From Prevotellaceae bacterium UBA2448 (lineage in GTDB: Bacteria; Bacteroidota; Bacteroidia; Bacteroidales; Bacteroidaceae), in the NCBI GenBank assembly GCA_002342585.1, contig DDQG01000013.1:22183-86182 (forward strand): DNA of 64,000 nt. Reading direction: 5' to 3'. Of this stretch, positions 49,425 to 56,846 are shown in pieces. The first letter of the stretch is position 1. Every line of letters begins with the position of its first letter. The notes beneath the pieces were generated by a model. That model saw only the letters and a program-made list of their open reading frames with translations, ran no database searches and had not been told where the DNA came from. Both the position numbers and the translations under genes were made by a program.

Positions 49425-49432
49425 TAGCTTTG
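49425..49432 (+). promoter_or_regulatory. -7 promoter element of the BspA-like gene
   Basis: TAGCTTTG matches TAnnTTTG, 20 bases before the ATG at 49453. Confidence 0.55.
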
Positions 49433-49452
49433 CAGAGAAAGTTGAAAAAACA

Positions 49453-50322
49453 ATGAAGAAACCGAATATTTTAGCATTTGTCCTTCTGCTTTCCCTCCTT
49501 CTTATCTGTGCCTGCAATCGTCAGCCAGTCAGTTCTATGGACGAGGAAACAGAACAGGCACTTGTGGAACAATATGGCGAACCAACCGTAGTTCGTCTCT
49601 CCCGTCCCGGCACACTCAGGTCGCAGCTTTCTGCTCTGCCTGCTGAACAGTTTCGCTTCATACGCATCTTCGGCACTATGAACGCAGAAGACTTTGCCTA
49701 TCTCAACTCCTGCGACAACCATGCCGACATCCTTGTGCTCGACCTCCTCGATGCCTCTGTCGTTGCTGGTGATAGTGCCTATCTGAAAAACTTCGGAGAA
49801 GATGCCTTCCGCATCACAGAAGACAACACGATGGGCTGTTATCAGTTCGACGGACTTTTCCAGCTTCAGCGACTCTACCTGCCGCTTACCCTTACAAAAC
49901 TTTGCGATAAAGCATTCTATAGCAAATACAACCTCGACTACATAGCCCTACCGCCATCATTGCGCGAGATAGGCGACTACGTTTTCGACGGTTGTTCCCA
50001 TCTTACCTCAGTAGTTCTGCCCGATTCCCTCCTCTCTATCGGTTACCATTCCTTTCCGTCCAGCGTGCAATCTCTGCGAATTCCGCGTTCTGTATGCCAA
50101 CTCCATGACGGTGGCATAGGCGAACAGGAAGAATACTATATGGAGTGGACACCCGACGAACTCTCACCCTTCGAAAATGTATCGTTCGAGTGGATAAAAA
50201 TGCGGCACGACGGTCCCCGCACCATAACCTCTTGGGTACATCCCACACTCCATGTGCCAGCCGCATATGTTGAGGCTTACAAAAAAGCATTCCATACACC
50301 GAACAAAGTCGTTGCAAATTAG
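49453..50322 (+). CDS. BspA-like leucine-rich-repeat lipoprotein
   Basis: A 289-residue lipoprotein with lipobox LLLICACNR. From about residue 130 it has four BspA-type (LRR_5) repeats, for example LQRLYLPLTLTKLCDKAF, LDYIALPPSLREIGDYVF and LTSVVLPDSLLSIGYHSF. Such surface proteins mediate adhesion or protein binding in Bacteroidales. It is shorter than most BspA proteins and lacks a sorting domain. It has its own promoter. Two degenerate N-terminal units (about 60-120) may be further repeats. Confidence 0.83.
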   Translation: MKKPNILAFVLLLSLLLICACNRQPVSSMDEETEQALVEQYGEPTVVRLSRPGTLRSQLSALPAEQFRFIRIFGTMNAEDFAYLNSCDNHADILVLDLLDASVVAGDSAYLKNFGEDAFRITEDNTMGCYQFDGLFQLQRLYLPLTLTKLCDKAFYSKYNLDYIALPPSLREIGDYVFDGCSHLTSVVLPDSLLSIGYHSFPSSVQSLRIPRSVCQLHDGGIGEQEEYYMEWTPDELSPFENVSFEWIKMRHDGPRTITSWVHPTLHVPAAYVEAYKKAFHTPNKVVAN

Positions 50323-50382
50323 TTAATAGTTAAGAATTGATAGATAATAGTTTTCGTTATCGTTATCGTTTTCGTTAAAAAT
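50323..50382. repeat. Composite short-word repeat (minus orientation)
   Basis: Read on the minus strand it contains aacgaaaacgataacgaaaac words, a spacer, and ttaactattaact words, the same order as at 26758. It fills the gap between the BspA-like and ABC-transporter genes. Confidence 0.75.
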
Positions 50383-51009
50383 ATGCTTACCATTCAGAAC
50401 CTGAATATAACTTTCGACACAAAAGCCCTCGTCACCGACTTCTCTCTTGAAGTAGCCGATGGCGAAATAGTGTGTTTGCGTGGCGAATCAGGTTGCGGTA
50501 AGACCTCCATCCTGCGAGCCATCCTTGGCTTCATCGACTATCAGGGAACAATCTCGCTCGATTCCAATATACTTACTCCCAGCAACATATCCACCATGCG
50601 TCAGCAGATGGCATATGTGCCACAAGACACCCTCATGCCCTACGACACCGTTCGCGACATGATTCAGGGCATCCTCTCTCTGCGAGCCAACACAACACCC
50701 TGGGACAGCCATAGCATCATGCACGAATGGAGCTACCTCGACCTCGACGACTCCCTCTACGAATCACCTGTGAGTCAACTCTCCGGAGGTCAGCGTCAGC
50801 GCATCATGCTCTCCATCGTTGCACTACCGTGGAAAAAACTCCTCCTGCTCGACGAACCCACCTCCGCACTCGACGATCACACCGCCTCACTCGTTGCCAA
50901 CTACCTCCACCGTCTCGCACAACAGCGAAACATACCTATCCTCGCCGTGTCTCACTCCGCCCACTTCGCCTCCCTCTGCGATAAAGAAGTGGGGTTAGGG
51001 GTTAGATAA
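50383..51009 (+). CDS. ABC transporter ATP-binding protein (FetA-like)
   Basis: A 208-residue single nucleotide-binding domain with Walker A GESGCGKTS, Q-loop AYVPQDTLMPYDTV, signature LSGGQRQR, Walker B LLLLDEPTSALD and H-loop AVSHS. It pairs with the FetB-like permease gene that follows. FetAB-type transporters are reported to export iron and aid peroxide resistance in E. coli. The last residues (EVGLGVR) come from a gttaggggttag-type repeat, so the C terminus may have been shortened or extended by repeat growth. Confidence 0.85.
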   Translation: MLTIQNLNITFDTKALVTDFSLEVADGEIVCLRGESGCGKTSILRAILGFIDYQGTISLDSNILTPSNISTMRQQMAYVPQDTLMPYDTVRDMIQGILSLRANTTPWDSHSIMHEWSYLDLDDSLYESPVSQLSGGQRQRIMLSIVALPWKKLLLLDEPTSALDDHTASLVANYLHRLAQQRNIPILAVSHSAHFASLCDKEVGLGVR

Positions 51010-51045
51010 CGAAAACGATAACGAAAACAATTTTCAATTTAAAGA
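51003..51045. repeat. Composite short-word repeat (plus orientation)
   Basis: A gttagata start, then aacgaaaacgataacgaaaac words and an A/T spacer. It overlaps the stop codon of the ABC ATPase gene and fills the gap to the permease gene. Confidence 0.75.
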
Positions 51046-51047
51046 AA

Positions 51048-51821
51048 ATGACCTCCATTTCTCTTCTTGGCCTTGCACTCGGACTCCTGCTGATGCTGAT
51101 TCCGTTGCTGATATTCTCCCGCTTGCGGGTGCCCCTGGTGCATTCCACCCTGCAGGGACTTATTCGCATGATAGTGCAGCTCTACCTCGTCGGACTCTAC
51201 TTGCAATACCTCTTCCAACTCGATCGTTGGTGGATAAACCTCCTCTGGGCACTTATCATGACCTGCGTCGCTACCGGCACAGCCCTTCAGCGCACACGTT
51301 TGCGCCCATCCATGCTTGCTGTGCCATTCTTTGCCGGTTTCCTTGTCGGAGGCATCCTCGTAGGCTTCTACTTCCTTGCCTGCATACTCCAACTCGACAA
51401 TATATTCGAAGCACAATACTTCATCCCTATCTTCGGACTCCTGCTAGGTAATATGCTGGGAGTCAACATCCTCGCACTCGACACCTTCGTCGATAGTCTC
51501 CATCGCGGCAGACACTTCTACTACTGTCTCCTTGGCAACGGAGCAACCACATGGGAAGCCTCCCTGCCGTCCCTGCGTAGTGCCATACAGAAAGCCTTTA
51601 ACCCCTGCATCGCCAACATGGCAGTTATGGGACTCGTCTCCATGCCAGGCACCATGATAGGACAAATACTTGGCGGTTCCTCACCAGCCACAGCCATCCG
51701 CTACCAGATGATGATAGTCATCATCACCTTCGTAGCCTCCATCATCTCCCTGCTGACAACCCTCCTTCTCGTTCGTTCGCGCCTCTTCGACCAACAAGGA
51801 AGAATAACGATAAAGAGTTAG
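51048..51821 (+). CDS. ABC transporter permease, FetB/UPF0014 family
   Basis: A 257-residue membrane protein with about seven hydrophobic helices. It matches the UPF0014/FetB family (LIRMIVQLYLVGLYLQYLF near the N terminus; FNPCIANMAVMGLVSMPGTM; GQILGGSSPATAIRYQMMI in the cytoplasmic loop that contacts the ATPase). It follows the FetA-like ATPase gene by 38 bases filled by a composite repeat. A role in iron or metal export is inferred from the family. Confidence 0.87.
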   Translation: MTSISLLGLALGLLLMLIPLLIFSRLRVPLVHSTLQGLIRMIVQLYLVGLYLQYLFQLDRWWINLLWALIMTCVATGTALQRTRLRPSMLAVPFFAGFLVGGILVGFYFLACILQLDNIFEAQYFIPIFGLLLGNMLGVNILALDTFVDSLHRGRHFYYCLLGNGATTWEASLPSLRSAIQKAFNPCIANMAVMGLVSMPGTMIGQILGGSSPATAIRYQMMIVIITFVASIISLLTTLLLVRSRLFDQQGRITIKS

Positions 51822-51944
51822 GAGTGAGGAGTTAGGAGTTAGATAACGAAAACGATAACGAAAACGAAAACCATTTTCAATTCAATAACCAATAACCTAT
51901 AACTAATGCATAATTCATAATTCATAATGCATAATTTTCAATTT
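51815..51944. repeat. Largest composite short-word repeat
   Basis: Consecutive blocks: gttaggagttag words, aacgaaaacgataacgaaaac words, taaccaataacctataac words, then taatgcataattcataat words in partial inverted arrangement. About 130 bases between fetB and nadD, with no coding potential. Confidence 0.82.
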
Positions 51945-51946
51945 TC

Positions 51947-52507
51947 ATGAAAATCGCAATCTACGGAGGTTCCTACAACCCCATACACAGAGGACATACA
52001 GAACTGGCGCAATCCTTAGTCAGTCAGGGACTGGTCGATCAGGTGTGGCTTATGGTATCGCCCCTCAACCCCCTGAAAGAATCCAATCGCAGCGAATATG
52101 CCACATACGACGACCGGGTTCGCATGGCACAACTCGCCACAGCAGACATTGATGGGGTAGTGGTGTCCGACTTCGAGCGCACCCTTCCTTTGCCCAGCTA
52201 CACCATAACCACCCTCAACGCCTTGCAGCGAGCCTATCCGGAGCATCAGTTCGTTCTGGTAGTAGGAGCCGACAACTGGCAGACCTTCAGTCGCTGGTAC
52301 AAATCAGACGAAATTCGTCGTCGTTTTCCCATTCTCGTATATAACCGTCCTGGCTACGAAGTACGCGACACAGAACCAGTCGATACACCCCTCTACGACA
52401 TCAGTTCCACCCGTCTGCGGGCAGCCCTCCGCAAGGGTGAAAGCACAGCCGACTGGCTCCATCCCGATGTCCTTCAGTACATCAAAGAAAACCACTTGTA
52501 CGAATGA
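51947..52507 (+). CDS. nadD: Nicotinate-nucleotide adenylyltransferase
   Basis: A 186-residue enzyme that adenylates nicotinate mononucleotide to deamido-NAD. It has the nucleotidyltransferase HIGH motif in GGSYNPIHRGHTELAQ, substrate residues in LVVGADNW and the C-terminal ISSTRLR motif. The length matches short bacterial NadD. The start codon directly follows a long composite repeat, so the upstream region has no room for a normal promoter, and it is probably transcribed with fetAB. Confidence 0.94.
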   Translation: MKIAIYGGSYNPIHRGHTELAQSLVSQGLVDQVWLMVSPLNPLKESNRSEYATYDDRVRMAQLATADIDGVVVSDFERTLPLPSYTITTLNALQRAYPEHQFVLVVGADNWQTFSRWYKSDEIRRRFPILVYNRPGYEVRDTEPVDTPLYDISSTRLRAALRKGESTADWLHPDVLQYIKENHLYE

Positions 52508-52586
52508 GCGACTTTTTAGGAGTTAAAGAAGTTAGAGAAGTTAAAGAAGTTAAGACGATAGAGGATTTTGTAAAATTGCGTATTGA

Positions 52587-53423
52587 ATGACTATGAAGAA
52601 AATACTGTTTTTGTTCCTGTTTGGAGTGGGTCTGATAGCGATGGCAGAGGTGCCTGTGGTGTTGACTGCCGGTCAGTCGAATGCTGACGGCAGGGTACCT
52701 ATGAAAGAATTTCCTGTCGGAATCAGTTATAAATACTGCATGTGGAGTTATGGCAGTGGCGACTTCGAAACTGCCAGTGGCGAATTTGTACCCTTCGTGC
52801 CTCGTGTAGCGAAGCCGAAGATAGAAGAGAGCTGGGGTTTCGATGCCATAGTATATCATAAGTTGGAAGATCTGTGGCAGCGCCCTTTTTACGTAATCAA
52901 GCATACCGACGGAGGAACAGCAATCGACCCCTCGTGCAAGGGCAGTACCCACGGACTATACTGGAGTGCCGACCCCGAATTTCTCAGTCAGACTACCTCT
53001 GCCAGTCATGGCGGAAAATCGCTTCTGCTGGCATTCGAACAGCAGATAGATGATTGCCTGAAAAACCTGCCGAAAGATTACGACATTAAATTTATGCTTT
53101 GGCATCAGGGTGAGGCAGATCGGAATGCAGACAGCCTGTATTACGACAACCTGAAAGCAGTAGTGGCTCATGTGCGTCAGCATCTGGTGGCTGTGACAGG
53201 TAAAAAGAAATACCGAAAACTACCAGTCATCTGTGGTAACTTCTCGTTGCAGAGTCGTCAGCGCAGTCAGCGAGTTGCCGAAGCCCTCGAACGTCTTGCA
53301 AAGGAAGACAAACACTTCTACATGGTAGATGCCTCCGATTTGCCTCTGTTGCCCGACCGTCTGCATTTCAATGCCGAAGGTGCTCAGCTGTTAGCCGACA
53401 GAATCATGAAGGTAATAAATTAG
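52587..53423 (+). CDS. Secreted SGNH-hydrolase esterase (SASA/CE6-like)
   Basis: A 278-residue exported esterase with a signal peptide ending near AMAEVP. SGNH blocks are clear: Ser in TAGQSNADG, the HTDGGTAIDP block, WHQGEADRNAD, and the Asp-His pair in DRLHFNAEGAQ near the C terminus. This matches the SASA (DUF303) family of sialate O-acetylesterases and acetylxylan esterases. With the pectin lyases it may help deacetylate plant polysaccharides (inference). A gap of short gttaaagaag repeats precedes it. Confidence 0.87.
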   Translation: MTMKKILFLFLFGVGLIAMAEVPVVLTAGQSNADGRVPMKEFPVGISYKYCMWSYGSGDFETASGEFVPFVPRVAKPKIEESWGFDAIVYHKLEDLWQRPFYVIKHTDGGTAIDPSCKGSTHGLYWSADPEFLSQTTSASHGGKSLLLAFEQQIDDCLKNLPKDYDIKFMLWHQGEADRNADSLYYDNLKAVVAHVRQHLVAVTGKKKYRKLPVICGNFSLQSRQRSQRVAEALERLAKEDKHFYMVDASDLPLLPDRLHFNAEGAQLLADRIMKVIN

Positions 53424-53770
53424 AATCATTTACAGGGTTAAAACACGAACCTGTCCCAGTGTTCCACGCCGCAAACCTTAAATGTGATTGAATGGTTTTC
53501 CTCGGAACTTATTCAACAAATATAAGTGTTAAGAGAAACTTATTCAACTTTTTTAGGGTACTACAAGTGTCTACGATACAATAGTCGATAGTATCGACGA
53601 AAGTTAATATATATTTTTTTATTACCAATATTTACCATTTTATTTTACTATTGTATTTTTATATGTTAATTTTATGTAAATTATTATTTTTCTTTTAATT
53701 GATAGTTTGATGCTGTACTATCATATCTTATCTTTGGCGCTAAGTTATTAACCAATTAAATTAACATGCC
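53424..53770. other. Non-coding region upstream of the secreted-protein operon
   Basis: It contains a palindrome GTCGATA-G-TATCGAC at 53584-53598 and the operon promoter at 53706-53736. The rest is AT-rich and I find no gene in it. Confidence 0.6.
53706..53736 (+). promoter_or_regulatory. Promoter of the secreted-protein operon
   Basis: TTTG (53706-53709), exactly 19 bases of spacing, then TATCTTTG (53729-53736): one of the two best Bacteroidetes consensus promoters in the window. The leader to the first gene is about 140 bases. Confidence 0.8.
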
Positions 53771-53878
53771 ATGAATAAAAAATACCATTTGTTTTTTTAA
53801 AAGTTTCTTTTATTATTGTCTGTGACACTCGTTGCAGCTTGTTTTATAAATACTGTCTTTAATAAAGAATGTAAATGA
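53771..53878 (+). pseudogene. Broken lipoprotein-signal ORF in the operon leader
   Basis: From ATG 53771 the frame gives MNKKYHLFF and a TAA stop; the same frame continues KFLLLLSVTLVAACFINTVF and ends at TGA 53876-53878. Joined, it reads as a lipoprotein signal peptide with lipobox LVAAC. Either a premature stop has broken a small lipoprotein gene, or the nine-codon ORF is a leader peptide of the operon. Both readings are inference. Confidence 0.45.
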
Positions 53879-53885
53879 AATCATT

Positions 53886-54368
53886 ATGAAACATTTAATT
53901 TGTACATTATTCGCATTTTTATTGTCATTTTTTGCAATTCAGGCAAAAGATGATGGTAATGTATTGAACTACGAAATTAATTGCGGAGGTTCTGCTGTGC
54001 AAGGATATAGTCTAGTAAAAGTGAAAGTTACTGTAAAGAAAGCTAAGGATGCAACTGACGATCTTGCAAAACGATGTGCCGTACATGGAGTAGTTTTTCG
54101 TGGATATGCAGGTGGACAGGGTTGTGTCTCTCAGCCGCCTCTTGCCGGTAGTGCCATGTCAGAGCAGCAATATAGTGATTTTTACAAACCATTTTTCGAA
54201 AAAGGCGGAGCTTGTGCTGGCTATTGTACAGTTGTAGATGGTTCTATGCTTATTACAAAAGTTGATAAACAATATGTAGCTTCATTTGTAGTTAACGTGG
54301 CTCGTGACAGGTTGCGCAAAGATTTGGAGTCTGCTGGAGTGATAAGAAAATTAAGTAGCGGATTTTAA
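53886..54368 (+). CDS. Secreted cysteine-rich protein, first gene of the operon
   Basis: A 160-residue exported protein with a signal peptide ending near FAIQAKD. No family is recognised. It is paralogous to the next gene: KRCAVHGVVFRG aligns with KKNAVRDVLFRG, FYKPFFEKGG with YFNKFFSDDG, and a C-terminal amphipathic helix is shared. Six cysteines in the mature part (NCGG, KRCAV, GCVSQ, GGACAGYC) suggest disulfides. It sits about 140 bases after a near-perfect promoter and is spaced 12 bases from the next gene. Confidence 0.75.
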   Translation: MKHLICTLFAFLLSFFAIQAKDDGNVLNYEINCGGSAVQGYSLVKVKVTVKKAKDATDDLAKRCAVHGVVFRGYAGGQGCVSQPPLAGSAMSEQQYSDFYKPFFEKGGACAGYCTVVDGSMLITKVDKQYVASFVVNVARDRLRKDLESAGVIRKLSSGF

Positions 54369-54380
54369 ATACTGTTATTT

Positions 54381-54866
54381 ATGAATAAGTCTTTTATTTT
54401 TATTTATTTGCTTGCATTTTTGCTATGTTCATTATGCAATGCACAGACATCGGCAAGAGTTGAGTTCGCAACTCAATGTTTAGGTGTAGAAGAGGATGGC
54501 AGTCAAACCGTGAGGGCATGGGGGTTTGGCAAAAAGAAAAGTGATGCTATAGAGCAAGCAAAGAAAAATGCCGTACGAGACGTACTCTTTCGTGGCATTC
54601 AGGACGGCATGGAAGGATGCAACACCAGACCAATAATAAATGAACCCAATGCACGCGAGAAGCATGCGGCATATTTCAACAAGTTCTTTTCTGATGATGG
54701 TAAGTATGAAAAATATGTTTCAACCAAAGATGAGAAGAGAAAGTCGCGTGAACATGTTGAAAGCAGCATGGGAACAAGATGGAGTGTGGTACTGCGAATT
54801 GACTGCTGGAAACTAAAAGAAAGAATGATCAAAGATGGTATTTTGCCAAAACCAAATCAAAAATAA
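54381..54866 (+). CDS. Secreted paralogue of the first operon gene
   Basis: A 161-residue exported protein with a signal peptide ending near LCNAQT. It aligns with the preceding 160-residue protein over most of its length: a beta strand, then AIEQAKKNAVRDVLFRGI, GCNTRP, YFNKFFSDD, and the final helix LRIDCWKLKERMIKDGIL. The A-x-x-x-A-x-x-x-A-V helix followed by a strand resembles the start of LPP20/FlgT-N-like folds, a weak resemblance. Only three mature cysteines remain. Function is unknown. It is 4 bases from the next gene. Confidence 0.75.
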   Translation: MNKSFIFIYLLAFLLCSLCNAQTSARVEFATQCLGVEEDGSQTVRAWGFGKKKSDAIEQAKKNAVRDVLFRGIQDGMEGCNTRPIINEPNAREKHAAYFNKFFSDDGKYEKYVSTKDEKRKSREHVESSMGTRWSVVLRIDCWKLKERMIKDGILPKPNQK

Positions 54867-54870
54867 TGTC

Positions 54871-55821
54871 ATGAGAAAATATCTGTTTTTGTTAATTGCT
54901 ATTGTAGCGCCTTTAACACTTATGGCGCAAGCAAAATTGCCAAAGTTGATGGTAGTTCCAAGTGATGTGTGGTGTTCAGAACATGGTTATGTCCAGACAT
55001 ATGAAGTAATGGGGGAAAGCGAGGTTATACCCGATTACAAAAGAGCGCTTCAAGAAAATCGCGACCTGCTGAGTGTTATTTCAAAAATCAACATACTTAT
55101 GGCAGAGCGTGGTTTTCCACTTCAGGATTTATCTCAAACGGTAAAGTCAATTCAAAGAATTACCCAAGAAAACAGTGTGATGACTACAAGTACATCAGGT
55201 AGTTCATTGGCCGAGAGTCCTGTTGATCGTTTGCGTCGTATTGCAAGAGCAGATATCATACTTGAGGTGGATTGGGGAATTAACGAGAATGGACCTAAGC
55301 GCTCTGTGACATATAACCTCAGAGGATTAGATGCATATTCAAATAAGCAAGTTGCGGGTGCGGAAGGTACGGGAGCTCCTTCTTTCTCTGCAGAGGTGCC
55401 TGTTCTCATCGAAGAGGCTGTACAAAACCATATGGAAAATTTCTCCACACAATTGCGACAGCATTTTGACGACATGCTGACCAATGGGCGTGAAGTCACA
55501 ATAGAACTGCAAGCTGTTGACAATGGTATGAATCTGACGTTCGAAACAGAGTACAATGGTAAAGAATTGGGTGAAATAATAGATGAATGGATGCATGACA
55601 ACACTGTAGAACATAGATATACTAAAAACGATGCTACAGAAAATTATTTACTGTTCGATCAAGTACGCATCCCTCTGTATAAAACGAACGGTCAGGCAAT
55701 GGATGCTGACGGATTTGCACGTCAGTTGCGCAATATGCTCAGAGAGGCTCCGTACAATATTACTTGCAAAGTTGTCAATCGTGGATTAGGCAGATGTTTG
55801 CTGATAGTCGGAGAGAAATAA
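54871..55821 (+). CDS. Secreted DUF6175-like protein
   Basis: A 316-residue exported protein with a signal peptide ending near LMAQAK. It begins LPKLMVVPSDVWCSEHGYVQ, a phrase I associate with the DUF6175 family of Bacteroidetes. The middle helix (RALQENRDLLSVISKINILM) and a strand-rich region with RADIILEVDWGINENGP resemble the CsgG/TolB-N-like fold, in which a second domain estimates a per-gene activity; that fold call is tentative. The start at 54871 gives a clean signal peptide; the longer frame at 54835 overlaps the previous gene. Confidence 0.7.
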   Translation: MRKYLFLLIAIVAPLTLMAQAKLPKLMVVPSDVWCSEHGYVQTYEVMGESEVIPDYKRALQENRDLLSVISKINILMAERGFPLQDLSQTVKSIQRITQENSVMTTSTSGSSLAESPVDRLRRIARADIILEVDWGINENGPKRSVTYNLRGLDAYSNKQVAGAEGTGAPSFSAEVPVLIEEAVQNHMENFSTQLRQHFDDMLTNGREVTIELQAVDNGMNLTFETEYNGKELGEIIDEWMHDNTVEHRYTKNDATENYLLFDQVRIPLYKTNGQAMDADGFARQLRNMLREAPYNITCKVVNRGLGRCLLIVGEK

Positions 55822-55849
55822 TATAAAAACCAACAACCATAAAGAATCT

Positions 55850-56809
55850 ATGCATATGAAAAAAATATTTCTTTCAGTTTGTATCTCTTTATTCTCTTTT
55901 ATGGCTTTTGCACAGGATTGCGACTTGCCAATAGGCATAGCTTTCTATACAAACAGTCCGCAAACTATACCGTCGTCGTCTCAGCGGATTGTAGCAAATA
56001 AGCTGAGACAAATACTTACAGCTAATGGCGTGTCGGCGAATTTCGGTATTCATACGTTTGCTCTTGTACCTGAATACGAAGTTATCGGGAAATCGGTGAC
56101 TCCTGGTCCACCAAAGCAAATAGTCTATCAGTTGCAGGTTAGTTTGAAAGTGTTGAATGCAGCTGACGAATTGGTATTCTCAGCTTTTACTAAAGAAGTA
56201 AATGGAGTGGGTAACACTGAGGCGGCAGCAGTAAATGATGCAATAAAACGTATTGGAAACAAGGATAAAGGTGTAGAGGTGTTCATGGGTCAGGTCAGAC
56301 AGAAGATTATAAAATATTATGATAACAATTTCGAAAAGATTCTGGCAAAGGCTCAGATGCTTGCTAAGACTCGAAAATACGAGGAATCTCTAAACCTTCT
56401 GCTTACTGTTCCGGAGTGTTGCAAAGGGTATGAAAGGGCTCTTATAGAAGTCATGCAGGTATGGCAATCACACATAAACTTGGAAGGACAGAAACTACTG
56501 ATGAAAGCAAAGGCTGTGTGGGCTTCCGGACAGAATGCTGAAACAGCTATTGAGGCGGCGGAGATACTGGCACAGATAGATCCCGAGTCATTCAGTTACT
56601 CTGACGCGGAACAGATGCTTGCAGAAATAAAGGCTAAGGCTGGGGAAGGAAACGTATGGGATGTCAACATGAAAAAGTATGATGATTCCATCAGCATAGA
56701 GCAGCAGCGCATAGCTGCAGCCAAAGAAGTTGCTCTCGCATATGCTCAAAATCAACAGCCAACCCAGAACCTAATTTTTGCTGACGGCAAACAAGTTCCA
56801 TTACAATAA
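55850..56809 (+). CDS. Secreted CsgG-like/helical-repeat protein
   Basis: A 319-residue exported protein with a signal peptide ending near AFAQDC. The N-terminal half (SSSQRIVANKLRQILTANGV, FALVPEYEVIGKSVTPGPPK, YQLQVSLKVLNAADELVFSA) has the strand-helix order of the CsgG/TolB-N-like assembly domain. The C-terminal half is helical (ILAKAQMLAKTRKYEESLNL and later helices), like TPR units. No cysteine lipobox is present. The start may be 55850 or 55856. The function is unknown. Confidence 0.7.
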   Translation: MHMKKIFLSVCISLFSFMAFAQDCDLPIGIAFYTNSPQTIPSSSQRIVANKLRQILTANGVSANFGIHTFALVPEYEVIGKSVTPGPPKQIVYQLQVSLKVLNAADELVFSAFTKEVNGVGNTEAAAVNDAIKRIGNKDKGVEVFMGQVRQKIIKYYDNNFEKILAKAQMLAKTRKYEESLNLLLTVPECCKGYERALIEVMQVWQSHINLEGQKLLMKAKAVWASGQNAETAIEAAEILAQIDPESFSYSDAEQMLAEIKAKAGEGNVWDVNMKKYDDSISIEQQRIAAAKEVALAYAQNQQPTQNLIFADGKQVPLQ

Positions 56810-56846
56810 CAGATTTTATCCATTTATTATATTTACGTTCACTCGG

